Notes: a model not told the origin generated them from the letters alone. A stretch of 64,000 nucleotides of DNA from Monoplex corrugatus (GCA_030674185.1 CM060306.1:48393132-48457131); one strand, 5' to 3'; positions 45,090 to 56,605 are shown, counted from the stretch's first letter. Program-made: numbers and translations.

Positions 45090-46130
45090 AATGCCCTTTT
45101 CAGGATGCCGGGGGTTTCTTTCAGTATAAATAGTATACCCACCTTGTGGAAATTGTGTGCTAGAAATGTCCTTTTCTGTCGCTCTGTTTTTGTCTTCCAC
45201 CTTTGCTTTGTCATTTCTTCCCATCATTTACTGCCTTGCAAGTCCATTCATCTGTACGCGTTCGATCAAGTCTCCTGTACTTTATCTTAGAATTGATTAT
45301 TGGGTACATGTATTAAATTCATGTTTTGGCTCTTGTACAATGAATGCGAAAGCAATTTCAAGTACAGGTCTATTTTTGGTTTAGTGCCCTTATAGTTTAA
45401 ATTTGTGTTCAGGTATATTTTTTAATCCCCTCTGCTTCCCGTTGGGTTGCCGGGGGCTCTTTCAGTATAAATAGTATCCCCACCTTCTGGAAATTCTGCG
45501 CTAGAAATGTGCTCTTTTCTGTCACTCTTTGTTTCTGCCTTGTTGCCTTGCTTTGTCATTTCTACTTTTCTGCCTTAATGGTCCATTCACCTGTATTTTT
45601 TCGATTGTCTTACGTACTTTTTCTTCGGATTGCTGATTGGGTACATGTATTAAGTGCATTTTTGGCTCTAGGGAGGTGAGATATGCGGAAGCGATTTTAG
45701 GTAATTTATGCCTGTTTTTGTTTTGGTGCCCTTATGTATGCTAATATTTGTATTCAGGTGTTTTTTAAATCTCCCCTGTGCGATAAATTGGACGGAGTGG
45801 TCAACGCCGGGGGCATGTCCTTAGATTATGTGCGCGAATGCATTGATATGTGTACTTATTTTTTCTTTTTCCTGTTGGGAGTTTTGTGCGTTTTGAAGCG
45901 GTTATAGCCCTGATATGGCTCTACGCAGTCGGTTGGGCTTTAAACAATAATGTTAGTATTCAGGTGTTTTTAAACTGTGTGATAAATTGGACAGAATGAA
46001 CAACGCCAGAGGCATGTCCTTAGATTATGTGCGCGAATGCATTGATATGTGCACTTAAATGTTTGTATTTCCTGTTGAATTGTGTGTTTTGAAATGGTTA
46101 TAGCTCTGATATGCTCTGAGTCAGCTGGAC
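45090..46130 (+). mobile_element. Element C cluster with one full copy
   Basis: Copy 1 (about 45095-45425) has the 5' half only. Copy 2 (about 45428-45965) is full: GTTGGGTTGCCGGGGGCTCT, CAGTATAAATAGTATCCCCA, TGGGTACATGTATTAAGTGC, GATAAATTGGACGGAGTGG, TACGCAGTCGGTTGGGCTTT, ending ACAATAA. Copy 3 (45965-46130) has the 3' third only. The arrangement mirrors the 37.8-39.0 kb cluster. Confidence 0.85.
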
Positions 46131-46131
46131 T

Positions 46132-46304
46132 TTAACCCTTTGACTCCCGCACCCTGTACACCAGAATCGTGCATTGCCAATCATGCTAGCGAAACAAAAA
46201 CTTAACCCTTTGATTCTCACCCTATCCACCAGCTTCCTGCAAGCAGGGTTGAATGGAATCAGTTTTTGCAGCTAGTGGATAGGGTAAGGGAGCCAAAGGT
46301 TTAA
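46132..46304. mobile_element. P element, copy 8
   Basis: TTAACCCTTTGACTCCC on the left, AAAGGTTTAA on the right; the core is degraded on its right arm. It directly follows the element C 3' end (TCAGCTGGACTTTAA), so it either inserted at the C tail or marks its edge. Confidence 0.8.
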
Positions 46305-46824
46305 ATAACGATAAGTGTGTGAGGGAGAGGGCTGTCCAAGTCGAGATGAATTATTGTTTGGGGGAAGATAATTGTGTGTACATGTATTGACGGTAGTAAT
46401 AAAAGTATTTTGTTGAGTGAAGATTCAGACTGCGTGTTGCCTTTCGAGTTTTATCCGTGAGATACCCCTACCCTCGTGTTTCTTGCTATTAATGCAAATG
46501 TGGTGTTTTTTCTAATGAGCGTTTATGAAATTGCAACATGGCGTGTGCCTGCGTGTGAGTGCGTTGATCTAATCAATTTCCTGGTTAATAGGCTGACCTT
46601 TAAACAAATTGGACGAGTGGTCCGACTGGAGTTTGAATTGGCCTGTCCAGTATTCTAGGGCGTGTGTTGGAGACTGGAGGCGTGTGATGGAGATTGGAGG
46701 CGTGTAGATATAAACGTGAGAAACTTTATGCATGATTTCCTTATGATCGTATTGTGATCAGCTTTCATTAAGTTTTACTAGAAGTAGGCCTACAAGTATA
46801 TAGATTTTAACCAATCCTTTGTTA
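46305..46824. other. Unique sequence, no gene seen
   Basis: About 520 bp. A short duplicated GGAGGCGTGT(G/A) motif occurs near 46675-46710. No coding signal that I trust. Confidence 0.45.
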
Positions 46825-46940
46825 GAAGTCCAAAAGTGTGACCGCCCGCGTTCAAGCAAGAGGAACCAAAAAAAAAACAAACAAAAACACGAAAAAAGAA
46901 TCGGAACGCGTAAATGCAACCAGACAAGACAGAAACAAAA
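46825..46940 (+). mobile_element. Element H fragment
   Basis: GTGTGACCGCCCGCGTTCAA, AACACGAAAAAAGAATCGGA and CAACCAGACAAGACAG match, in reverse complement, the right arm region of the foldback element at 63.0-63.1 kb. Confidence 0.7.
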
Positions 46941-47032
46941 TATAAATTAAGTTAAATGTAATTGAATAATTTGAAGGGTCACAATTATAGAAAATGTGTA
47001 TCATAGCGGTAAGATAGATTTTTTAAGTTTAA

Positions 47033-47374
47033 ATGTGGTTTCTAAGAAGAATATTGAGTTCCATGGACAGCGAAGAAAACAAACGAGACAGTCTTGAAGG
47101 AGGCAGACACAAGACGAACATTAATGAAGATAAGGAAAAGACGAGCAACATTTATAACACATTCTATGAGGCAAGAGATTAAGCACTTGGTCACAATAGG
47201 AAAGTTGCAGGGATAGAGAACACCTGGTAGACCCAGGGGGGCAATTGAACGGACTTGCAGAGTGGCTGAAGAGAGGAGGGTGGGAGATATACTTGCAGCG
47301 AAAAGGGATAGTCGTATGGAGGGCCATAATCGCCAACACCATGCAGTAGGGCACATGATGATGATGATAATGAT
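47033..47374 (+). pseudogene. LINE-A 3' fragment
   Basis: Frames give WFLRRILSSMDSEEN-like, KTNETVLKEADTRRTLMKI-like and an NTMQ end, then an ATGATGATGATAATGATAGG tail. It covers only the last 110 or so codons of LINE-A and contains frame breaks. Confidence 0.82.
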
Positions 47375-47432
47375 AGGAGGGATTCCTCGGGCAATTCCAT
47401 ACGCGCTCCATCCAAATCTGCACACCCTTGGA
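47375..47432 (-). mobile_element. SINE-1 body fragment abutting the LINE-A tail
   Basis: GAGGGATTCCTCGGGCAATTC and ATACGCGCTCCATCCAAATC match the SINE-1 body directly after the LINE-A (ATG)n tail. The following CTGCACACCCATGGAATCTG is a short local duplication. Confidence 0.6.
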
Positions 47433-47884
47433 ATCTGCACACCCATGGAATCTGCACAATTTACCCTCTGCATTGGTCGGATCCAGAGCAACGGCGTATA
47501 TCCTCTTTGTGCTGCCACGCGATTTCCGTCAGGCACCGTAACTTCTGGATGCTGCATGGATACATCCAGGGTAGTTGTTGTCCTTAAAACTTACAGGTCT
47601 TTATGGTCTTACAATACAATACAATACAACACAATATAACAGTGTAGTGCTATTTATTGTAACGCTGGTAAAAAAAAAAACCGTGGGGATTTTATGGAGA
47701 CAGACGGGACCATCTGTGTCGTGAAGACTGCTTCCTGTCTTACCTTGACGCCCCCGTCAAACTGGTCACGTCAGTCTTCTAAACTCGGTGACGTGAAATA
47801 TATATGCTTGTCTGCACGTACCTTCTATTTAATACACGTCATTTACATGTAACCAAGACTATTACAGTGACAGTCTGATACTAT
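47433..47884. other. Unique sequence, no gene seen
   Basis: About 450 bp including a short (CAATA)n run near 47612-47630. Nothing supported. Confidence 0.4.
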
Positions 47885-48180
47885 CATCATGTATCCTGCC
47901 GCATGGCTTTGTCGATCATGGCCACACATATGCATCTATCCCTTGTCGCTGCAAGTACATCTTCCACCCTCTCTGTCCTCAGCCAACCTGCAAGTCCGTC
48001 CAATATTTTTTCCCTGGGTCTACCGTTCTTTCCCTCCTGCTTTCCTGTTGTGACCAGGTGCTCGAATTCCCCTTCCTCATAAAATGTTCTATAGATGTTT
48101 GTCTTTTCCTAATCTTCCTTATCAATGGTCTTCTTGTGTGCCTCCATCAAGATTCTCATGTATTTCCTTTTTCTTTTTTG
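47885..48180 (-). pseudogene. LINE-A 3' fragment
   Basis: On the minus strand it corresponds to the C-terminal ROF of LINE-A from about the KADTRRPL region to the ATGATAG tail: GHFMRKGNSSTWSQQES-like, then a LAATRDRCICVAMIDKAMRQ-like end. Multiple frame breaks. Confidence 0.8.
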
Positions 48181-48221
48181 ACAATACCAGTATAACAGAC
48201 TAGGTAAAACGTAGCCTAGGT

Positions 48222-48378
48222 TAGTCCTCAGGACCTGGCCAGCTCATGGGTTTATGTGCAGGCTAAATAAGACTTGTGCCATGATCACCATACACATGGC
48301 ACATGTGACGGTAAGTGCATATGGAATTAGTTCCGAGCGCGGAGATGTCATCTTGAGAAACTAAAACTAAAAACACAC
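48222..48378 (-). mobile_element. SINE-B copy
   Basis: On the plus strand: TCAGGACCTGGCCAGCTCAT, TTGTGCCATGATCACC and GAGCGCGGAGATGTCATCTT, the reverse complement of SINE-B blocks. Confidence 0.8.
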
Positions 48379-48955
48379 ACCGTCCTATCTGAAAAGGTAA
48401 TATAGATCGATCTCGGATTCTGGTATAATAATGAAATCTAGAAATCAATATTCCACGCTTCCGGATTCAGTGATGTGCCATATGCGTTTTGTCTATACAA
48501 ATACATTGTTCGTTTACACAAATTGTTAATTTTACAAAACCACCACAAAATAGACAAATCACAGTTACAACAGCAGTGAGAAGTCGCAAGGACATGAGCA
48601 GTATCGGTTTCATCACTAACTACAAGCAACTAGCTGCAATTTATCCCTTTGACTACCGCACCGTATCCATTGTATGATTGTACTTGGACGTATCTATACG
48701 CATCTGTATGCATATTTATGTGAATACAGGCGCTTATGTTTTCATTGTGTTGATTTTAATTGGCATGTTTTGATGTGGGAAATTGGGGGGAAGTGGGAGG
48801 GGGGGGGGGAGATGTCGGGGTAGGGATATGAGAGCGTTATATGGGTGTGTATGGAGTGATTGAGTACTGGTTGATTTTTTTTCATCGCGTCACAAGAAGC
48901 GCTGTGCTTATTTAGTTGACTGATTTCATTCGATTGACAAACTGGCTTACGCATT
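48379..48955. other. Mostly unique sequence with a P-element stub
   Basis: At about 48642-48670 TTATCCCTTTGACTACCGCA resembles one P end; the rest of P is missing. A G-rich tract (GGGGGGAAGTGGGAGGGGGG) lies at 48784-48810. No gene seen. Confidence 0.45.
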
Positions 48956-48959
48956 CATT

Positions 48960-49630
48960 ATTATATGCATAGCTGTCATCATGGTTAATTAATTGATAGC
49001 TGTCATTGTAAACTGTTATATAACCATTGGCTTACTCATTCATTCATTCATTATTGATAGCTGTCATTGGGGTAAAACTTATGCTTACCATTGGCTTATT
49101 CATTCATCATTGATAGCTTCATTGGGGTAAAACTGTTATGCTAACCATTGGCTTATTCATCATCTTGCATGGGTAAAACTGTTATGCTAACCATTGGCTT
49201 ACTTTTCATTCATATATTGATAGCTGTCTTTGGGGTAAAACTGTTATGATAACTATTGGCTTTATTCATTCATTGATAGCTGTCATCAGGGTAAAACTGT
49301 TATGATAACTATTGGCTTATTCATTCATTGATAGCTGTCTTTGGGGTAAAACTGTTATGATAACTATTGGCTTATTCATTCATTGATAGCTGTCATCAGG
49401 GTAAAACTGTTATGATAACATTGGCTTATTCATTCATTGATAGCTGTCATTGGGGTAAAACTGTTATGATAACATTGGCTTATTCAATTCATTGATAGCT
49501 GTCATCAGGGTAAAACTGTTATGATAACTATTGGCTTATTCATTCATTATTGATAGCTGTCATTGGGTGAAACTGTTATGTTAACCATTGGCTTACTCAT
49601 TCATTCATTATTGATAGCTGTCATTACAAC
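48960..49630. repeat. 55-bp minisatellite, about 11-12 copies
   Basis: Unit contains GGCTTATTCATTCATTGATA, GCTGTCATTGGGGTAAAACT and GTTATGATAACTATT; the spacing of a landmark at 49291 and 49346 is 55. The ATTC count varies between copies. It is unrelated in sequence to the 55-bp satellite at the window start. Confidence 0.95.
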
Positions 49631-49757
49631 GGTTGTGTTAAGGTGACGACAAATGGTTTGTGCTGATGATGATGTGAATGGAGGGAACATAATGTCACCA
49701 AACAAATTTCCTTCTTCTTACAGCTTGGTGATGGACTGTGTTGTGTCCATTGTCTTG

Positions 49758-49842
49758 ATGTGTGTGCGTGCGTGTGTATGAGTGTGTGTGTAGGGTGTGT
49801 GCGTGGAATGTGTGTGCGTGTGAATGTGTGTGTGTGTGTGTA
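49758..49842. repeat. GT microsatellite
   Basis: Short degenerate GT tract. About 360 bp of unique sequence without a gene follows. Confidence 0.85.
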
Positions 49843-50206
49843 TTTCCTTTCTCTTTCATTTTTGTCACTTTGTTTTTTTCAACACAGCAAAGGGAAGATT
49901 GTTAAGTATAGCTGTATGGCCTTGGGCTGTTTCAAAACAAGCAAAGGCAGACCGAGCCTGGGTGTCTAATTTATCACGCCACTTATTGACTGGAGGATCC
50001 TCCGGAACTTGGGAGGTAGCCTCGCCATGTGTCGTCTCCCTTTGATCATTATGCCCTAATTGAAATTGAGGGGGAGCGTGGAGAGGGGGAGAAGACTGTC
50101 TGCCACCCCAGGCTTGTCTGTGAACATAATGCGTGTGTGAATAACAGAAAGAAAGAGGTCAAGAAGAAGGTGGGAATGAAATACAAAAGAAGGAAAGAAA
50201 AAAGAT

Positions 50207-50470
50207 GGAAAGAGTAATACTAATGACAAACAATTTTTTTCCAGCGCAATGCAACAAAAGCAGTCGCGTCACCTTACTGTGCATCAATGGCATTGTAAAT
50301 AGTACATATTCTTTGAACAATATTGTGCATATTTACATACAGACAGAAAGAGTAGTACTAATGACGTACAAAATTTATTCAGTGCACTGCAACAAAAGCA
50401 ATCGCCGCACCTTACTATGCATGAATGACAGTGTAAAAAGCACATAGTCTTATAACAATATTACACAAAT
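50207..50470. repeat. Diverged tandem duplication, about 139-bp unit
   Basis: AGAGTAATACTAATGACAAA at 50209 and AGAGTAGTACTAATGACGTA at 50348; both continue with CAGYGCAMTGCAACAAAAGC and CACCTTACTRTGCAT, so the unit occurs twice head to tail. Confidence 0.75.
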
Positions 50471-50554
50471 GTTACACAGACATACGGATATATCAAATTT
50501 ATCAGACACCATTCCCAAAACACCAAAATATCTTCTGTTCATTATTTTCATGTT

Positions 50555-50845
50555 TTCACACACGCACACGCACACGCACACGCACACGCACACATACACG
50601 CACACATACACTCACCATACATACACATACACACATACATACATACTACACATAACACATACGCACACACACACACACGCACATACACACACATGCACAC
50701 ACGCAAATACACACACTCATACACATACACACACATACACACACACACACGCACACTCATATACACATACATACACACACACTCATACACACACATACAC
50801 ATGCACACACACATACATACAACACACACACACACACATCTCACT
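50555..50845. repeat. CA-rich microsatellite
   Basis: About 290 bp of (CA)n with CG and TA interruptions. Confidence 0.95.
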
Positions 50846-51195
50846 CACCTTGCAGTAGCAACAGACTATTCCGGTCCGTGCTTAAATGCATTAATTACTA
50901 CCTACTAAAAGCAACACATCAATCGCATTTAATGAACATCTACCTGCAATCAGGTGAAAAATTTTCGCAGACACATTTTGTTCGCATTGAACTCTGAATG
51001 GTTTATTGATAACACCTTTGGGCTACACCAGTGCTGTGAGAGTGCCTTATTTTTTCAAGGCAGTTCACATTTTCAGCATGACTCGATAAAAGCACGCACT
51101 TCATAAATCTATCAAAATTCAAGTCATTATTATTTTACATTCTGTTCACTTGCAACAGACAGACAGATTGACAGACATTCCTCCTTGTCGATGAC
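50846..51195. other. Unique sequence, no gene seen
   Basis: About 350 bp; nothing supported. Confidence 0.4.
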
Positions 51196-51196
51196 A

Positions 51197-51293
51197 AATA
51201 ATCTCCCTTTCGCTTGAAAAGGGGGTGAGGGCACAGACCTCTTATGTAAGAGGTCTGTGGACGGGGGTGGGGGTTGGAGATTAAAAAGGGAGA
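51197..51293. mobile_element. Small foldback element, about 97 bp
   Basis: Ends AATCTCCCTTT and AAAGGGAGAT are inverted, and a nearly perfect inner hairpin lies at about 51232-51259 (CACAGACCTCTTA against TAAGAGGTCTGTG). The AAAGGGAGAT end is one I associate with small molluscan MITEs. Confidence 0.6.
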
Positions 51294-51412
51294 TCACACC
51301 CGCTCACTCTGCATGGCTTGCCGTCAACACAGTCAAGATGGAGGAGCAGGTAATATCCTCACGCAATAGACCATGCCCTCGGTTTTGATTAAACTCGTTC
51401 ATTCCTCTCATC

Positions 51413-51560
51413 TCACTTTGTCTCTCTGTCTGTCTGAATATCTGTCTCTCTGTCTGAATATCTGTTGCTCTGTCTGTCTAGATAGCTGTCTCTATCTCTA
51501 TCTCTTTCTCTATGTCTCTTCTATCTGTCTGTGTCTACCTTGTGTCTCTGTCTGTCTCTA
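51413..51560. repeat. CTGT/TC-type microsatellite
   Basis: Degenerate CTGTCTGAATATCTGT repeats. No gene. Confidence 0.8.
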
Positions 51561-51804
51561 TTTCTGTGCTTCTCACTTCGTCGTCCTGCTTCTCATCTTC
51601 TTATCATTATCCCCCTCCTTTCTCAGGAACAACAGCACATATTGTTACAGTTTCATTCATTTATGTTTTATGTACTTGTTTCATCGATATTTTGACACAT
51701 GCATATGTCTAGTATGCGTATGTAATAATCAGAATTGTCGTTCTATTTCGTATTAACCCTCTCTAAGTTTAATGTCTTAAATCTATTTTGTGTTGCATTC
51801 TTCT

Positions 51805-51829
51805 GTTATCATCATCATCATCATCGTCG

Positions 51830-51863
<34 letters not shown>

Positions 51864-51895
51864 TATCAATATTATCATTGTTGCTGTTGTTGTTA

Positions 51896-51940
<45 letters not shown>

Positions 51941-52140
51941 TATTATTATCATATTGTTTTTGTTGTTGTTATTGTTGTCATTATTGTCATTATTATCATA
52001 ATCATTATCATTAGTAGTAGTAGTGGTAGTAGTAGTTGTAGTAGTAGTAATAGTAGTAGTAGTAGTAGTATCATCATTAGTATTATTATCATTTTTATTA
52101 CCATTATGTTGTTGTTGCTGCTATTGTTTTTATCATTATG
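51805..52140. repeat. Trinucleotide tract (ATC, GTC, ATT, GTA)
   Basis: Triplet microsatellite with successive blocks of ATC/GTC, ATT and GTA. It borders the candidate exon on its right and extends that reading frame artificially. Confidence 0.95.
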
Positions 52141-52149
52141 GGAGTCACT

Positions 52150-52540
52150 GTAGTTATAGTGTGGGCTACCATACCACCACAGTGTGTCCTCATGTGGTGG
52201 ATAGGGGAAGGACCTCCAGATATGGAGGTTAGCTGTATAGCAGTCACGAACCAAATGGTGGCGAACGTGGAGAGTGAGGCGTGGATCTGGAGGCACTGAT
52301 ATGTCAGTAAATGTATCACACGCTCGAAAAAGGGAATCGTCTTGGCGAAGGGAAGCCTCATGAAACCTGCCTACAGCCCCCACTTCCTTGTGGGTAGTCG
52401 TAGGAACGACAAAGTCTAGCGGAGAGTCCACACAAAAACCGATGGAAGGCAACAGGAAACCACCATCGTATTCTCCCAAGAATGCCATGACCCAGAGTAT
52501 GAATAGATAAGTGACTGACGTGAATAGGCATTTTTCTGGA
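52150..52540 (-). CDS. Candidate coding exon, unknown protein
   Basis: A minus-strand frame with non-repetitive, protein-like composition: a hydrophobic stretch (CLFTSVTYLFILWVMAFLG), which could be a signal peptide or membrane helix, followed by a soluble stretch with LPSIGFCVDSPLDFVVPTTT, ISVPPDPRLTLHVRHHLVRD and HIWRSFPYPPHEDTLWWYGS, about 110 residues before triplet repeats begin. A possible acceptor (GGTACTCCAG) lies just upstream at about 52528 and a possible donor (GTG|GTATGG) near 52170. I do not recognise the family. Chance is possible, but the frame is open for about 390 bp with little low complexity. No neighbouring exon was identified. Confidence 0.35.
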
Positions 52541-52609
52541 GTACCTTTATCTAGTCGGGGAAGTCATGTTAAGCAGGTGACACCAAACCGTAATCAAGCT
52601 ACTGCTGTT

Positions 52610-55390
52610 AGATTAAAAGATCCAAGATTGCAACATGGAATGTTAGTACAATGCTTCAGAAGGAAAAACTAGAAATGTCAAGATGGAAATATCAAGACTG
52701 AATATCAATATGTTTAAGACTTAGGAGCGGTGAGACGGAAAGGAACAGGCATGATAACATCGGGCAAGCATACAATTATACGTTCTGGAGGAGATACACA
52801 TGAAACAGGGGAGGTATAATAACTGACGATGACAAGTCAATGTCTATCAAAGGATACACTGGACATGACAACCCGCGTTTTACTACTTAGATTAGAGGGC
52901 AAGCCATCCGATATCAACATCGTACAAGTATATGCACCAACATCCGCAAGCACTGAGGAAGAAATTGACAACTTCTATGTATGATTAGAGACGGCCAAGG
53001 CTCAATGTAAATCACAGGATTTTACAATCATAATGGGAGATTTTAAAGCTAGAGTCGGACAGAAAAAAAGTAGATGACAGTTCGACATCAAGGCCTTGGC
53101 ACGCGCAATGAAACGAGGAAATTGTTGAGTGGGCACAAGTGTTTGAATTCATAACAGGAAATGCTTGGTTACAGCAACCTAACAGAAGGAAATGGACATC
53201 GACGAATCCAAGAGACTGTACAAGAAATCAAATTGATTGCATTCTGATAAATAAGAAGAGACTTAGAAATTCTTCATTCTGATAAATAAGAAGAGACTTA
53301 GAAATTCTTCATTCTGATAAATAAGAAGAGACTTAGAAATTCTTCATTTTGATAAATAAGAAGAGACTTAGAAATTCTTCATTCTGATAAGTAAGAAGAG
53401 ACTTAGAAATTCTTCATTCTGATAAATAAGAAGAGACTTAGAAATTCTTCATTCTGATAGATAAGAAGAGACTTAGAAATTCTTCATTCTGATAGATAAG
53501 AAGAGACTTAGAAATTCTTCATTCTGATAAATAAGAAGAGACTTAGAAATTCTTCATTCTGATAGATAAGAAGAGACGTAGAAATTCTTCATTCTGATAG
53601 ATAAGAAGAAACTTAGAAATTCTTCATTCTGATAAATAAGAGACTTAGAAATTCTTCATTCTGATAAATAAGAAGAGACTTAGAAATTCTTCATTCTGAT
53701 AAATAAGAAGAGACTTAGAAATTCTTTACTGATAGCAAAAAGCATTGCAAGGCGCAGAGTGCGACAGTGACCATAGTCCTGTAATGGAAAAATTTAGGTT
53801 GAAACTGAAGAGAAGAAAACAAACCAGAAATAACATCAAACTAAATCTTGGACTCTCAGAGACAGATGGAGTAATTCGTGCAATTTAAACGTATCTGTTC
53901 TAAACAAATTCAGTGCTCTGAAAATTACTGGGGACAATAAGGAACAATGGACAAATTTGAAAACTCAAAAAGTGAAGCTTTGTAGAAATCCCTAGAATTG
54001 AAAGAAAAAAAAAGAAGAAAATTTTGGTGACAAAAGAAATTTTAGACTTGATGGCACACAGAAAGGGGAGATTACAAAAAGATAGATAAGGAAACCAGGT
54101 GTAAGTGCCATGAAGCTAACAAAGCTTGGTTAGGAAAAAAAAAGCAAAGAAATATAAAAGACACAAAAGAGATCCTAATGCTCACAGGAAAAAAGCATGC
54201 ACTTCAGCTGGCTGCTTAAAATCATAACATGGTTCGATTAGTATGGACAAAAACAAAATATTACGTAGATAGGTAGAGTAAATCGCAGACCTTTTTGACG
54301 ATGACAGAACGGAGAAACACATCATTAGTAAGAATTTTGAAGGACTGCCAATAATAAAAGATGAAGTTAGAGCACCGATGAAAAAGATAAAACAAGGAAA
54401 TAAAAGTGATTGAGGCTCTAGATGAATTTGGTATTGAAAACGTAACAGGAATCCTAAATGAAATTTACGACACGGGAAAAATCCCTAAGATATGTCAAAG
54501 TAAATTTCCATTGTACTTCCAAAGAAAGCCAGGGCTATAGAATAATCATGATGAGGACAAAGAAGAGAATCTAACCAGAAATAGCTGAAGAACAAGATAG
54601 ATTTCTTGAAAAGAATGGAACTGCTAATGCCATACATATCCTGAGAACTCTCGTAGAAAGATCAGTTGTGTTGAATAAGGATTTATACCTATGTTTTGTT
54701 GATTACACCAAGGCTTTTGATCGGGTAAGATACAAAGAATTGATCAACCAATTGGAAAAAGTTCAATATTGATGGAAAAGAGCTACGAATAATAAGGAAT
54801 ATGAATTGGGAACAAACACCAGCAATGAGAGTAAACAAAATTATGCAAGTTATTTTCAAAACATCAAAAGACGGGTTAGAATAGGATGTGTTCTGTCTCT
54901 AGATTTGTTTTCACTTTACAGCGAAAACCATCATGAGAAACTTATATGAATGTCCTGGACTAAATTTGTAAGGAAAATGAGAAACAACGATCGTTATGCA
55001 TATGACATCGTTCCAATTGCAGAAAATGAAAAAGACCCATAAACTCATGTGAACCTAAGAGAAATAGAAAGCAGAAATAAAGGGCTACAGCTTAATAGTA
55101 AGAAAATTGAAGTCATTGTAATCAGTCAAAAAACAAAAAATCCCGTCATGTAAAATAAGAGCAACTGGCACAACAATCAGACAAGTTGACAGGTTCAGAT
55201 ATCTGGAATAGTCATCTCATCAGACAGCTGAAGCACACTGGAATTATCCAGCAGAGCTGGCCGAACTAAAACAGCTTTCAAGAAAACGAAAAGCGTTCTT
55301 ACCAACGAATGCATACCAATTGAGGTCAGGGAGAGAGTTTTTCCATATTATACAGAACCAATATTATGTTGAACCAATACATGCAAGTTT
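52610..55390 (+). pseudogene. LINE-A, longest copy, decayed
   Basis: Begins with an endonuclease start (IATWNVSTMLQKEKLE), then VQVYAPTSASTEEEIDNFY, MGDFKARVG (about 53032-53058, the metal-binding Asp region), RNERGEIVEWAQ-like, NRRKWTSTNPRDCTRNQIDC, then a 35-bp minisatellite. It continues with a KDKNYSDHSPV-like end of the endonuclease, the RT linker, NEIYDTGKIP, FVDYTKAFDRV (about 54694-54726) and the catalytic box changed from YADD to YAYD (about 54994-55010), so the first catalytic Asp of that box is lost. The 3' end is truncated near 55390. Stops and frameshifts throughout. Confidence 0.88.
53236..53735. repeat. 35-bp minisatellite grown inside LINE-A
   Basis: About 14 copies of CATTCTGATAAATAAGAAGA plus GACTTAGAAATTCTT; period 35 measured at 53281/53316. 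The first unit is continuous with LINE-A coding sequence (CILINKKRLRNS), so the array expanded from an element-internal segment. Confidence 0.95.
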
Positions 55391-55589
55391 CAAAAATAGC
55401 GTTTGACCAATGACATTTACCGCTGGAAAATGGGTGGGTGTGCACGCCCAGGCATGTGTGAGTACCTGAAGTGTTTTTGATCAAGTATTTTTCATATTAT
55501 GTATTGTTCATGTTGTCACATGTCTTGTATGCATGGCGGGAGTGTGTTACGCAAAACCAAATCAAATTCCTTTGTTAATTCATTGGTTA

Positions 55590-55711
55590 ATAAATAGTCT
55601 GAGTCTGAGTCTGAGTCTGATAAAAAGCCTCATTGTTATTATTATTGTAATTTTTTTTTCTCTATCTGCCTTTTTCTCTTTCTTTTTACCTCTCCTTTGT
55701 CCTATCTTTTG

Positions 55712-55785
<74 letters not shown>

Positions 55786-55852
55786 CTCTCTCTCTCTCAC
55801 TGTATGTATGTATGTCTGTGTGTATGTGTACGCGCGCGCGTGTGTGTGCATG

Positions 55853-55925
<73 letters not shown>

Positions 55926-55946
55926 GTGTGTGCGTGTGTGCGTGTG

Positions 55947-55979
<33 letters not shown>

Positions 55980-55985
55980 CTGTTT
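55590..55985. repeat. GTCTGA, TC, TA and GT microsatellite block
   Basis: (GTCTGA)n at 55598-55620, a TC tract at 55720-55798, a TA tract at 55853-55895 and a GT tract at 55895-55980. Confidence 0.95.
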
Positions 55986-56109
55986 GTGTAGTGGGAAAGC
56001 AATAACTGATAGTGAAGTGTGCCCGTGGTATTCAATGTCTTCAGGGCATTAATAATGCATAATTTGACTTTGATGTCTGACCGTATGCTTGCGTGTTTTA
56101 AGCGTGCTG

Positions 56110-56176
56110 TGTGTGTCTGAGAGAGAGAGACAGACAGACAGACAGAGACAGAGAAAGAGAGTGCGTGCGTGTGTGC

Positions 56177-56216
<40 letters not shown>

Positions 56217-56549
56217 TGTGCAGTGCATGGTGTGTATGTATGCATGGAGGCGTTGCGTGTGTGTTTCTATTTACAAGGACGTGGGTGAATTCATCTGTTC
56301 GTGGTAATGGTGGTGATGGTACTGTGTGTATACATATAGTGTGCATGCATACGCACGCGTGCGTGTGTGCGTACATTAGTGCTTGGTGTATGTGTGTGTA
56401 TGTGTGTGTGCGTGTGTGTATGTGCATGTGTGTGAGTGTGTCAGTGCGTGTGTGTGTGTGTCTCTCTCTCTCTATCTCTGTGTCTCTCTGTGTGTGTGTC
56501 TCTCTCTGTGTCTCTCTCTCTGTCTCTCTCTCTGTCTCTCTGTCTGTCT

Positions 56550-56605
<56 letters not shown>

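Noticed and set aside
48960..49630. CRISPR-like regularly spaced repeats
   Set aside because: The array is a eukaryotic minisatellite in which the whole 55-bp unit is repeated; there are no unique spacers. The same applies to the arrays at 1-5710, 35.6 and 53.2 kb.
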